This document shows, in pieces, positions 33,725 to 42,018 of a DNA stretch of 64,000 nucleotides (the stretch's first letter is position 1; each line of letters begins with the position of its first letter). A program made the position numbers and the translations under genes. The notes below the pieces were generated by a model. The model was not told where the DNA came from, made no database searches, and saw nothing but the letters and a program-made list of their open reading frames with translations. The stretch lies in NCBI GenBank assembly GCA_964411985.1, contig CAYPNF010000010.1, positions 1 to 64,000 of the forward strand, in the 5' to 3' direction. Origin of the DNA: CAYPNF01 sp964411985 (GTDB taxonomy: Bacteria > Verrucomicrobiota > Verrucomicrobiia > Limisphaerales > J093).

Positions 33725-35023
33725 ATGTCTTCAGGGTCTCGACAGCTTAGCCAGTCTCAGCGCTCTTGGCGGTGGCGAATCTTCGCCATCACCTGGCTGG
33801 CCTATGCCGGCTTTTACCTTTGTCGGAAGAACCTGAGCGTCGTCATGCCGCTGATGGCTGCCGATCAGGGCTACACCAACCTCCAACTCGCTGATGTTTT
33901 GTTTGGGTACAGCCTGCTATACGCCTTGGGGCAGTTCGGTTTCGGCGTGTTGGTGGACCGGTTTGGCAGCCGGGCGATCGTGGGGATCGGACTGTTGCTC
34001 GCCGTTACGTCCAACCTGCTGATGGGTTGGGCTTCTTCGGTGGCCTGGCTGACCTTCTTTGCCTGCCTGAACGGGGCCGGCCAATCCGCTGGTTGGCCCG
34101 GCTTGGTCAAGAACATGGCACCCTGGTTTGGGCGCCGCGAGCGCGGCGTTGTGATGGCGTGGTGGACCACCAACTATGTGGTCGGTGGGCTCATTGGGAC
34201 CGTTTTTGCCACGTTTCTGGTGACCAATCCTTGGTTGTTTCCCCAGTGGGGCTGGCGGCGCGGTCTATGGATCCCTGCTGGCGTCCTCCTGCTTGTCGCG
34301 CTGGTCTTTGTGGTGTTCGGGCGAAACCGCCCGGCGGACGCCGGCTTGCCAGACATTGTCCAGAACGATGGTGAAATCGGGTTGGCTCCGGCGAATCCGG
34401 GCAAAGCGGCGCCGACCCTTGCAGACGCGCAGATTGTGATGCGTATGCTGGTGGATTGGGAAGTCTGGACGGTGGCCCTCGGAGCCCTGTTCTGCAAGGT
34501 CACGCGCTACTCTTTCCTGTTTTGGTTGCCGATGTATCTGACCCAGCGGCTTGGTTACAGTCCAGGTGAGGCGGGATACACCTCCTCGCTCTTTGAGCTG
34601 TTTGGTTTCGGTGGTGCGTTGCTCGGCGGTTACGTCTCGGACAAGGTGATGCAGTCCCGGCGGCTCCCGGTGGCCGCGATGATGATGTGGGGCCTCGGCA
34701 TCGCCTGCTGGCTCCACCCTACCTTTGCCACGTGGGGGCACTTGGGGGTTGCGGTTAGCATTGGCCTGATCGGCATCATGAATTTCGGCCCGGATACGCT
34801 GCTGCAGGGAGCAGCCGCGCAGGATATCGGCGCCCGGTGGGGGGTGGGCAGAACCTCGGGATTTGTCGACGGAGTCAGCTCGGTCGGCCAGTTGTTTTCG
34901 GCCTATCTGGTTGGCTATGTGGCTCAGAAGTACGGATGGGATCCGGTGTTCTATCTTTTCGTGATCATTGCCTTTCTCGGCGGTGCGGTCATGGCCACGC
35001 GGTGGAAACACCAGTCGGTGTGA
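33725..35023 (+). CDS. MFS transporter, organophosphate:phosphate antiporter (GlpT/UhpT) type
   Basis: 432 aa with about 12 transmembrane helices. The first helix carries the OPA-family signature (WLAYAGFYLCRKNLSVVMP). The loop 2-3 motif is VLVDRFGSR, and helix 4-5 has the conserved GAGQSAGWPGLVKNMAPWF stretch. The start at 33725 is the first ATG before the hydrophobic core and leaves a ~20-residue cytosolic tail. It probably exchanges a phosphorylated sugar or glycerol 3-phosphate for inorganic phosphate across the inner membrane. The adjacent leftward operon handles phospho-alcohol head groups, but the genes converge and a link is speculative. Confidence 0.85.
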   Translation: MSSGSRQLSQSQRSWRWRIFAITWLAYAGFYLCRKNLSVVMPLMAADQGYTNLQLADVLFGYSLLYALGQFGFGVLVDRFGSRAIVGIGLLLAVTSNLLMGWASSVAWLTFFACLNGAGQSAGWPGLVKNMAPWFGRRERGVVMAWWTTNYVVGGLIGTVFATFLVTNPWLFPQWGWRRGLWIPAGVLLLVALVFVVFGRNRPADAGLPDIVQNDGEIGLAPANPGKAAPTLADAQIVMRMLVDWEVWTVALGALFCKVTRYSFLFWLPMYLTQRLGYSPGEAGYTSSLFELFGFGGALLGGYVSDKVMQSRRLPVAAMMMWGLGIACWLHPTFATWGHLGVAVSIGLIGIMNFGPDTLLQGAAAQDIGARWGVGRTSGFVDGVSSVGQLFSAYLVGYVAQKYGWDPVFYLFVIIAFLGGAVMATRWKHQSV

Positions 35024-35082
35024 TCCTGCCGGTTGGCTGCCAAACCCAGGGTGGCCCGCAGCGCCTTTCGGCACCCAAGGAC

Positions 35083-35841
35083 TCAGCTGGCCGGTTGGGA
35101 CGCTGCGATTCTTGGCAACACCTGGTTCACCGCGAAGTCGATGTCCTCGGGAAAATCCAGCTCGGTCCACGGCATTCCGGTGATGTCTTCGTATCCGAAC
35201 CGCCCCTGGACAACCAGATCCCGCAACACTTCGTCGTAAGAGGACTTCCGGGCCTCTCCGACCGTTCGCCGGAGGGTTGCCTGCTCGAGGGCGGGCAGGT
35301 CCGATGGATCCACTTTAAAAAAGCCGACGGATTCTCCAACCAGATCCGCCTCACCGGTCCAGCGCTTTCGAAAGTCGAAGGGGCGACCGTTCCGCACGGG
35401 GACCAGAACGGGATCATCGTCATCGGTGGAGTAGGCCCGGTCGATGAGGAGGGCGGTGGGATGAGGCGAGCGCAGGAGTTGTCGCAGCATGGCGGCGGGA
35501 TACAGGACGTCACCATCCATGATCAGGACGGGCTCGGTCTCCTGCCGGAGCTGGGAGAGCGAGGCCTGAAAACTCAGCACACTCCCCTCCGCGTACTCGG
35601 GGTTGTGAATGGGCCGCAGACTCAGCCCGTATTTCCGTTCCAGGGCTGGCAACTGGCAGCTGACGGCTTCAGACTGGTAGCCGACGATGATGGACACTTG
35701 CCCGATCTCCAATTCGCGGAGCCGGGCGGCATGCCACTCCAGAAGGCTGCGCCCCCCGATTTCGAGTAGGATTTTGGGTTGCTGACCCAGGGCAGCACCG
35801 AGGCGGAGGCCCTGGCCGGCGGCGTAGATATAGGCGTTCAC
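35083..35841 (-). CDS. Nucleotidyltransferase (sugar-/alditol-phosphate NTP transferase type)
   Basis: 252 aa with the nucleotide-binding start Y-A-A-G-Q-G-L-R-L-G, the downstream Q-P-K-I-L-L-E-I-G-G lysine motif and a VLIMDGDVLYP metal-binding Asp strand. The closing WTELDFPEDIDFA segment is shared with phosphocholine cytidylyltransferase/MobA-like enzymes. It is the last gene of a three-gene operon, overlapping the membrane protein by 4 nt. With a CDP-alcohol phosphotransferase at the head of the operon, the likely reaction is CTP plus an alcohol phosphate to CDP-alcohol. Whether the alcohol is choline, ethanolamine, inositol phosphate or another polyol cannot be told. Confidence 0.8.
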   Translation of the reverse strand: MNAYIYAAGQGLRLGAALGQQPKILLEIGGRSLLEWHAARLRELEIGQVSIIVGYQSEAVSCQLPALERKYGLSLRPIHNPEYAEGSVLSFQASLSQLRQETEPVLIMDGDVLYPAAMLRQLLRSPHPTALLIDRAYSTDDDDPVLVPVRNGRPFDFRKRWTGEADLVGESVGFFKVDPSDLPALEQATLRRTVGEARKSSYDEVLRDLVVQGRFGYEDITGMPWTELDFPEDIDFAVNQVLPRIAASQPAS

Positions 35842-36857
35842 GGAGACGAAGTATCGTTCTGTTGAATCTTGAGTTTGAGAAGCTGGAGGCTGGATTTCTC
35901 GCTCCAGAGGAAGGCGAGTCCCAGCAACGCATAAACGAGTTCACGCCCGCGACGCAACAGGGCATAGGCGAGGGCCTGGCTGGAGGTCAGCCCGAAAGCC
36001 CGGAACAGCAGTACCACTCCGGACTCCTGCACCCCGAGCGAGGCCGGGACGAAGGTCCCCAGCGCCTTGGCCACCCCGATGAACGCTTCGATCGTCACGG
36101 CCTGCGACCAATCCAGCGGCCAGCCCAGCCAGGTGCTCACCAGCCAGATCTCGAGGGTATCACACAACCATCCGAGGAAATAAGCAGAGCTGGAGAGGAG
36201 AAACCACCGGGGTTGGCGCTGGTAGAACGATCGGATGCCGGTATCCATCTCTTCAATGCCGTGGCGGTGCCGTTCAAACCAGCCACGCCATCGGCGGGAA
36301 AAGGAGGCCACCCGGTTGATCGACTTGAAAAATCCGTAGTATTGTGCCCCTGCCAGGAAGAGAAACACCGCGACCACCATCCCGGTGGTGCCCCATAACG
36401 CCGGGCGAAGCGGCGATTCGCTGGGAAGGTTCACCGCGCCGAGCAACGCCCCCAGACCAATGAAGAGGACTTGGGCCAGCGTTTGCACGGTCTTGCTGAC
36501 CACCACGCTGGTGCCGCCAGCCCAGCCCGATACCCCGGCCTGGTGAAGCAGGTACACTTTCACGGCTTCGCCGCCAAGATAACCCGAGGGCACGAGGGTG
36601 TTCACTGATTCTCCCGCCCAGCGGATGCGGATGAGCCGGGCGAAGGAGAGCGACCGCGGTAGGTAGCGTCCAAAAGTCAGACGCCAGCCCAGCGTGTCGA
36701 TCACGTACACTAACGCGTAGGGGCTGAGCAGAAGGGGAGCCCAGGGCCCCAGCGACTTCACCACGCGCCATACCCCCCCGGAGTCTGCGTGCCAGAAGAG
36801 CCAGGCCACCATTCCCAAGCCCAAGGCCAGCAGCAGAGGCTTAAGCAGTGTTCGCAT
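35838..36857 (-). CDS. Lysylphosphatidylglycerol synthase transmembrane (UPF0104) family protein
   Basis: 339 aa with about eight transmembrane segments and the family's hallmark stretches: IRWAGESVNTLVPSGYLGGE (about 78-97) and the C-terminal FIGVAKALGTFVPASLGVQE. These are the flippase-like transmembrane region of MprF without the soluble aminoacyl-transferase domain. Such stand-alone proteins commonly accompany lipid or glycolipid synthesis genes, where they are thought to flip or anchor the product. It overlaps the upstream phosphotransferase by 17 nt and the downstream nucleotidyltransferase by 4 nt. Confidence 0.85.
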   Translation of the reverse strand: MRTLLKPLLLALGLGMVAWLFWHADSGGVWRVVKSLGPWAPLLLSPYALVYVIDTLGWRLTFGRYLPRSLSFARLIRIRWAGESVNTLVPSGYLGGEAVKVYLLHQAGVSGWAGGTSVVVSKTVQTLAQVLFIGLGALLGAVNLPSESPLRPALWGTTGMVVAVFLFLAGAQYYGFFKSINRVASFSRRWRGWFERHRHGIEEMDTGIRSFYQRQPRWFLLSSSAYFLGWLCDTLEIWLVSTWLGWPLDWSQAVTIEAFIGVAKALGTFVPASLGVQESGVVLLFRAFGLTSSQALAYALLRRGRELVYALLGLAFLWSEKSSLQLLKLKIQQNDTSSP

Positions 36858-38010
36858 GGTCCCGAACGTTCCGGTTTGCCTGGAACTGCAGCGCCACCGC
36901 CACTAGCCAGAAGACATGCGACCCCACCGCGGCGAGCCACAGGAACCAGTCCAGCACCTGGAACAGTGCGCAGAGGATGAGAAGCACCGAAAAGTCGCGG
37001 TTGGTGGTGGCGTCGATCAGCTTCTGGAGGCGTCCGGCCCCGCGCAGGCCAGGCTTCAGCAGCGTCCGCAATACCACCAGAAAGGAGAGGACTACCCCCA
37101 CGCCGGCGACGATCCCCAGCACGACGACTGGTGCCGTTGAACCCGAGCGCCACAGGCCGATCCCCAGGCCCAGGAACACCGCGATGTGCACCACCTGGTC
37201 TCCCACAATGTCCAGCCATTTCCCCAAAGCCGATTGTTTGTAGAGCGCCCGGGCGAGGTCCCCATCGATGCAATCCAGTATAGCCGACAGTTGCAGTACG
37301 ATGGCGCCGCTGAGCGCGGTGCCCACGGTGCCCGTGGCGAACAGCCAGGCCGAAACAAGACCCACGAACGTGGCGAACAGGGAAACTTGGTTGGGACTGA
37401 CGGAGGTGGCGGCCAGAATCTTGGAGAGCCAGCGCCCGGCTGGCCGGTTGAAGTGGCGGTCTACGAAGCCGTCGCTACTGCTCGTGAGGGAGGCCCAATA
37501 GGCTTGCTCAACGCGGCGCACCGCATCACCGCTGGTGACCAGGGCCGCCAGATCCGTGGCACCCACCTCGGGGAGCCGGTCCAGGCGCGATGGCCAGTCT
37601 GCCGACAACTCTTCCACGATTCCCAGCGGCAGGCGCTGCCCCTCACGGGTGACTAGACGTCCGTGGCCCGTGATCACCTTCCGTAGGTCGACCACGGCCG
37701 CCAGGACGTTTCCGGATGCGACCAAGACCGGGCCGGCCAGCGACGGGAGAAGATCTGCATGTTCTACAACGAGGCCCATGGCCGTGGCACGGGAGAGGGG
37801 CGGCGGCGTGGGGCCTACCAGGATGATGCGCCGAACTCCAGCCCGCGAAAGCGAAACCACCAGGCGATCCAGGACGGTGAGGGATGCGATCGGAAGATCA
37901 CTATTCTGAGGATCCACCACGATGACGGCTGGGGGAGGCGCGGTGGACAACGGGGTTTCGCCCCGGGCAGCGGAGGAAGACTGGCTGTTCGCCTGGGGGT
38001 AGCAATCCAT
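36841..38010 (-). CDS. CDP-alcohol phosphatidyltransferase fused to a degenerate nucleotidyltransferase-like domain
   Basis: Start placed at MDCYPQANSQ (38010), giving 389 aa. The C-terminal membrane half has the complete catalytic signature D246-x2-D249-G250-x2-A253-R254-x8-G263-x3-D267-x3-D271 and about six helices. The N-terminal ~170 residues resemble a nucleotidyltransferase fold (AVIVVDP; LTVLDRLVVSLSRAGVRRII; GPVLVASGNVL) but lack the G-x-G-x-R-L nucleotide-binding loop and the P-K lysine, so they are probably inactive. This layout recalls archaeal and Thermotoga bifunctional CTP:inositol-1-phosphate cytidylyltransferase/di-myo-inositol-phosphate synthase. Here the active cytidylyltransferase may be the separate gene at 35083-35841. 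Product unknown. Confidence 0.85.
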   Translation of the reverse strand: MDCYPQANSQSSSAARGETPLSTAPPPAVIVVDPQNSDLPIASLTVLDRLVVSLSRAGVRRIILVGPTPPPLSRATAMGLVVEHADLLPSLAGPVLVASGNVLAAVVDLRKVITGHGRLVTREGQRLPLGIVEELSADWPSRLDRLPEVGATDLAALVTSGDAVRRVEQAYWASLTSSSDGFVDRHFNRPAGRWLSKILAATSVSPNQVSLFATFVGLVSAWLFATGTVGTALSGAIVLQLSAILDCIDGDLARALYKQSALGKWLDIVGDQVVHIAVFLGLGIGLWRSGSTAPVVVLGIVAGVGVVLSFLVVLRTLLKPGLRGAGRLQKLIDATTNRDFSVLLILCALFQVLDWFLWLAAVGSHVFWLVAVALQFQANRNVRDHANTA

Positions 38011-38130
38011 GGTCAATGGCCGGTGGTCACAAGCGGCCAAAAGCTGGGGACCGATCGACGTCCAGCAAGGAGCCCGAGGCAAATAGTCGCCGTCATGCGT
38101 TGGAAAGGTGAACGAACATCGCGACATTGA

Positions 38131-38322
38131 TACCATTCACGATCTCCGAGCGCAAATAATCCGTCGCAGCATCGGCTGCGCCTTGACGAGACGGGGCAAG
38201 GAATGGGGTTTGAAGTGCATCCCTATTGCCTCATATCCAATCACTTTCATCTGATGGTCGAGACGCCCAACTCAAATTGGGTGGCGGCGGCCAAGGTCGA
38301 CCTGGCTCGGAACACGGAATGA
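38131..38322 (+). pseudogene. Remnant of a REP-associated (Y1/HUH-type) tyrosine transposase
   Basis: The open stretch reads ...GFEVHPYCLISNHFHLMVETP... (38203-38265). This contains the N-H-F-H-L HUH metal-binding motif and its V-H-x-Y-C-L lead-in, diagnostic of TnpA_REP/RAYT proteins. The frame stops at 38320-38322. The N-terminal domain, the catalytic tyrosine helix (usually Y-x-x-x-N-P) and the downstream 'GHLFxGRY' region are missing. There is no start codon in reach. It is a decayed fragment, not a gene. Confidence 0.75.
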
Positions 38323-38837
38323 ATGACTGATGGACCACACTATGGGTTGACCCTCAAGATGAGCGGGCATGTGAAAGCGGCACCTGAGGGCGCACTCACC
38401 CTCCAAGACCTGGCGGACTTCCACAAACTGCTCCATTCTGGCGTAGCTTCTGGAGTGCGGTGGGGAGCACCTCCTCTTCACCCACCCGGGCAGGTTGACA
38501 GACACACAGCGCCATCGGCGTATCCAAAGACACGGGGAAGCCCTTGGGTGTTGGGATACTGTGGCCTTCCACCTTTCTCCGGCGTTTCACCTGCTGATGC
38601 CTTCCATCGTTGTCTCCTTCCTCTTTGTCGATGCGTTTGTCGCGACCTTTGTCGGGTTTGGGTTGTCTTGATAATGCCATCGACGAAGGCTGCGATTAGG
38701 GTTGCGATCAGGGTATCAAGAAGGTGGGGGGAGCGGATCGTTGTGTCTGCGGATCACTCTTTTGGCTGCGCCAGTCCGTCCTCCCCCTGTCGAATTCTAG
38801 GCCTGACATTTGCGCTTTGCCCCCGTAGACTGCCGAC
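38323..38837. other. Intergenic region downstream of the transposase remnant
   Basis: 515 bp with no reading frame that resembles a protein. It may be eroded mobile-element sequence plus the promoter region of the GH38-like gene. No terminal repeats were recognised. Confidence 0.4.
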
Positions 38838-41504
38838 ATGATTTCATCCTTCAGCCGCACCATCCGGCTCCTGCTGAGCTGTCTCTGGTTCCTCCCCTTT
38901 GCGGGACAGGCTGCGACGTCGACCCACTCGCCTGCGGTGCGGGAGGTGATCGTGGTCTTCAAAACCCATTTCGACATCGGATACACCGATATGGCCAGCA
39001 ACGTGGTCCAGCGGTACCGCACCTCCATGATCGACCAGGCCCTGGAGGTGGTTCGCCAGAACGAAGCCCTGCCTCCGGAGCAACAATTCGCATGGACGCT
39101 CCCCGGTTGGCCTATGCACAAGATCATCGAAGACTGGAACGGGCAGACCGCCGTTCGCAAGACGGGAGTGGAGTCCGCTCTGAAGGCAGGCCGATTCGTG
39201 ATTCATGCGCTTCCCTTTACCACGCACACCGAAGTACTCGAACCAGAAGACCTGGTGCGTGGGCTGGGGTATTCGACCCGGCTAACGCGCGACGCACATC
39301 TGGAGTATCCGCGCGACGCCAAAATGACCGATGTTCCTTGCCACTCATGGATTATTCCCACGCTTTTGCATCATGCTGGCGTGGACTTCCTCCATTTGGG
39401 CTGCAACGCCGCCAGTGCGTCCCCGAAGATCCCCGTGCTGTTCTGGTGGGAAGGAGCGGACGGATCCAGGGTTTTGACGATGTACACGGCCGAGAGCTAC
39501 GGAACGGGGCTTCAACCGCCCGCCGATTGGCCGCATCAAACCTGGCTGGCCCTGATCCACACCGGCGACAACCATGGCCCCCCGACCCCAGAGGAAGTCC
39601 GGAAGGTTCTCGACGATGGCAAGAAGCTGTTGCCAGGCGTCCGGGTCCGGATCGGCCGCCTTTCCGATTTCTCCGATGCCATTTTGCGTGAGAAGCCGAA
39701 TCTTCCGGTTGTGCGCGGTGACATGCCGGATACTTGGATCCACGGGCCGATGTGCGATCCGGCCGGGGCATCCTTAGCGCGGAATACCCGCCCTTTGATC
39801 CAAGTGGCTGATACCCTCGGGACGCAGCTTCGTGCCTGGGGCGTTGAGACCGCGCCGGCTTCCGCTACCCTTGCCCAGGCTTGGGAACAGAGCCTGCTCT
39901 ACGGAGAACATACCTGGGGAGGGGCCTTGTATTGGGTCTCCCAGTATAGCGGAGGCAAGAGCCTGGTCTACGGCGACTCCTGGAAGCAGCTGCGCTCCGA
40001 GGGTAAGTACCGTCGCCTGGAGGAATCCTGGGACGAACACAGCTCTTACATCCGGAACGCCGCGAAGCTGGTTCAACCCCTTCTCCAAAGCCGGGTGCAG
40101 TCGCTGGCAGACTCCGTGAAGATGCCGGGCGAGCGCGTGGTTGTGTACAACCCACTTCCCTGGGCGCGCGACGGCGTCATCAACGTGCAACCGCCGGGTG
40201 CCGTTTCCCCGGTAGCCTTCCTGGCGCGCCAAGTGCCGCCGATGGGATACCGCTCCTACCGTTTGAACGAGATCCAGAACGTGCAACCTGCCTCGCCGGC
40301 TCCCTCCCTAAACGATTCAACTCTCGAGAACGAGTTCTTGACGGTGGAGATCGATCGGCAAGGAGGCGTGATTCGGTCGATTCGAGATCGGGCGACCCGA
40401 CGCGAACTCGTCGACCCGAAATCGCCATACGGTTTCGGGCAATTCGTGTATGAACGCTTCTCGCGCGACGAAACGCTGCGGTTTGTCAAAGATTACGTGA
40501 AGATCAGTGCGGACTGGGCCACGAACGAACTGGGCAAACCCAACCTGCCTTCCTCTTCGGAGGTGCCGTACCGGGCTTTGCGACCTGGTGGATTTACCAC
40601 CCGCTTCGAAACGAGCGGTGCGGGCACAGCCATGGTTCTCTCTGCCGAACCCAGGGAGGGTCTGCCAGCGGTGGTGACTCGGGTGTTTCTTCCGAAGGGG
40701 CGGCCCTATCTGGAACTGGAATTGACCCTGAAAGAGAAGCCTGCTGATCCGTGGCCGGAAGCTGGGTGGATTTGCCTTCCGTTCCAGGTGTCTGCGCCCA
40801 GCTATCGGTTGGGTCGTCCTGGATCCGTGATCGATCCTCTCTGTGACGTTGTGCCGGGTGCTAACCAGCACCTCTACAGCGTGAACACTGGAGTTGCCAT
40901 CGTGGATCCCGCTGGTGCAGGGGCCGGGTTCTGTTCCCTCGACAGCCCGTTGATCAGCCTGGGTGTTCCTGGCTGCTGGAAATATGCTCCATCCGGGGAG
41001 TTTCGTCCGAGTACCCCGACTGCTTGGGTCAACCTCTTTAATAACCAATGGACCACCAACTTCCGGCTCTGGAATCAAGGGACATGGACCTGGCGAGTGC
41101 GGGTCTGGAGTGTGGGCAAGTACTCCGCCGACTCCGCGATCATCACGCCTTCTCTGGAAGCCCGATATCCGCTTCTGGCCGCGACGTCGGCCAAATCGGG
41201 CGGCACTCTTGCCACGCATGCCGCAGGTCTCCAAATCTCGACGCCCGGAGTGTCGGTCTCGGCTTTTGGAGAAGATCCTGACGGGGCGGGACTCGTTCTG
41301 CGGCTCTGGGAACTCGCAGGGCATTCCGGTCCTTGCCGGGTTCAACTTCCGGTTGGAATGCGTGCCACATCGGTACAACCCGCCGACCTCCGGCATCGGC
41401 CGATGGGGTCTCCCATTCCGGTAAAGAGAGGGGCTTTTGAATTCGCGGTGAAGGCGTTTGCGCCTGCGACGTTTCTGATCTCCGACCCCACACCGAGAAA
41501 GTGA
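38838..41504 (+). CDS. Secreted GH38-like glycoside hydrolase
   Basis: 888 aa with a signal peptide (about 1-26, cleavage near GQAAT). The catalytic N-terminal domain opens with IVVFKTHFDIGYTD, the H-x-D metal-binding motif form used by the DUF5054/GH38-related group in place of the classical HWDREW. Later metal-site candidates are the Asp/His residues in LIHTGDNHGP. The second half is a beta-sandwich region like the GH38 C-terminal domain (TLENEFLTVEIDRQGGVIRS). The family cleaves alpha-mannosides, but this branch is poorly characterised, so the substrate is open. Its stop lies 3 bp from the convergent hydrogenase-protease stop. Confidence 0.75.
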   Translation: MISSFSRTIRLLLSCLWFLPFAGQAATSTHSPAVREVIVVFKTHFDIGYTDMASNVVQRYRTSMIDQALEVVRQNEALPPEQQFAWTLPGWPMHKIIEDWNGQTAVRKTGVESALKAGRFVIHALPFTTHTEVLEPEDLVRGLGYSTRLTRDAHLEYPRDAKMTDVPCHSWIIPTLLHHAGVDFLHLGCNAASASPKIPVLFWWEGADGSRVLTMYTAESYGTGLQPPADWPHQTWLALIHTGDNHGPPTPEEVRKVLDDGKKLLPGVRVRIGRLSDFSDAILREKPNLPVVRGDMPDTWIHGPMCDPAGASLARNTRPLIQVADTLGTQLRAWGVETAPASATLAQAWEQSLLYGEHTWGGALYWVSQYSGGKSLVYGDSWKQLRSEGKYRRLEESWDEHSSYIRNAAKLVQPLLQSRVQSLADSVKMPGERVVVYNPLPWARDGVINVQPPGAVSPVAFLARQVPPMGYRSYRLNEIQNVQPASPAPSLNDSTLENEFLTVEIDRQGGVIRSIRDRATRRELVDPKSPYGFGQFVYERFSRDETLRFVKDYVKISADWATNELGKPNLPSSSEVPYRALRPGGFTTRFETSGAGTAMVLSAEPREGLPAVVTRVFLPKGRPYLELELTLKEKPADPWPEAGWICLPFQVSAPSYRLGRPGSVIDPLCDVVPGANQHLYSVNTGVAIVDPAGAGAGFCSLDSPLISLGVPGCWKYAPSGEFRPSTPTAWVNLFNNQWTTNFRLWNQGTWTWRVRVWSVGKYSADSAIITPSLEARYPLLAATSAKSGGTLATHAAGLQISTPGVSVSAFGEDPDGAGLVLRLWELAGHSGPCRVQLPVGMRATSVQPADLRHRPMGSPIPVKRGAFEFAVKAFAPATFLISDPTPRK

Positions 41505-41507
41505 TTC

Positions 41508-41981
41508 CTAGGTTTCCGGAGGCGCCGCCTGCAGCTCAGCCGCCAACTCTTGTGCCAGAGGGGCGAGTAGTTGGGCAAGTGCTGGCGAAAGCGCACATCC
41601 TGGCTGCAGCGTCGCCGGGATGACCCCGATCAACGTGATCTCTTGGGGACAACGTCCTCGTAGTTCGCTCACGAGGAGCATTTCCTGGATGCCGGCTTGG
41701 TGTTGCGAGAGTTTGATGGGGATGGTTCGGAACAGGATCTCGTCCCGACCGTAGCGCAGGACCTTTCCCGGCGCGCCCTCGGCGAAGACGGTATCGATAA
41801 TGTACACCCGGCTCGCCTCTTCCAGCTTGTGGGCGATCATCAGGCCCAGGGTTCCGGCGTCCACCACCTCCACCCAAGAGGGTAGGGGATGGTGCTTCTC
41901 CAGGTGACGCACGAAATGCACGCCGAATCCTTCGTCTGACAGGAGGAGATTTCCCGCTCCGAGAACAAGAGTCTTCGCCAT
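41508..41981 (-). CDS. hybD: [NiFe] hydrogenase maturation protease (HybD/HyaD type)
   Basis: Start at MAKTLVLGAG (41981), giving 157 aa, the usual size; the longer frame runs into the upstream gene. The Ni-binding residues of HybD are all recognisable: Glu in LLSDEGFG, Asp in VVDAGTLG and His in LSQHQAG. It clips the C-terminal peptide of the large subunit after nickel insertion. It is the last gene of the hydrogenase operon, 37 bp after the large-subunit stop. Confidence 0.92.
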   Translation of the reverse strand: MAKTLVLGAGNLLLSDEGFGVHFVRHLEKHHPLPSWVEVVDAGTLGLMIAHKLEEASRVYIIDTVFAEGAPGKVLRYGRDEILFRTIPIKLSQHQAGIQEMLLVSELRGRCPQEITLIGVIPATLQPGCALSPALAQLLAPLAQELAAELQAAPPET

Positions 41982-42018
41982 GATCAAGGCACAGGCTACA
42001 TTCGGGAACCGCGAAGGC

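Noticed and set aside
38323..38841. 172-aa frame after the transposase remnant
   Set aside because: No similarity pattern to transposases or other families, low-quality composition, and it overlaps the start of the GH38-like gene in another frame.
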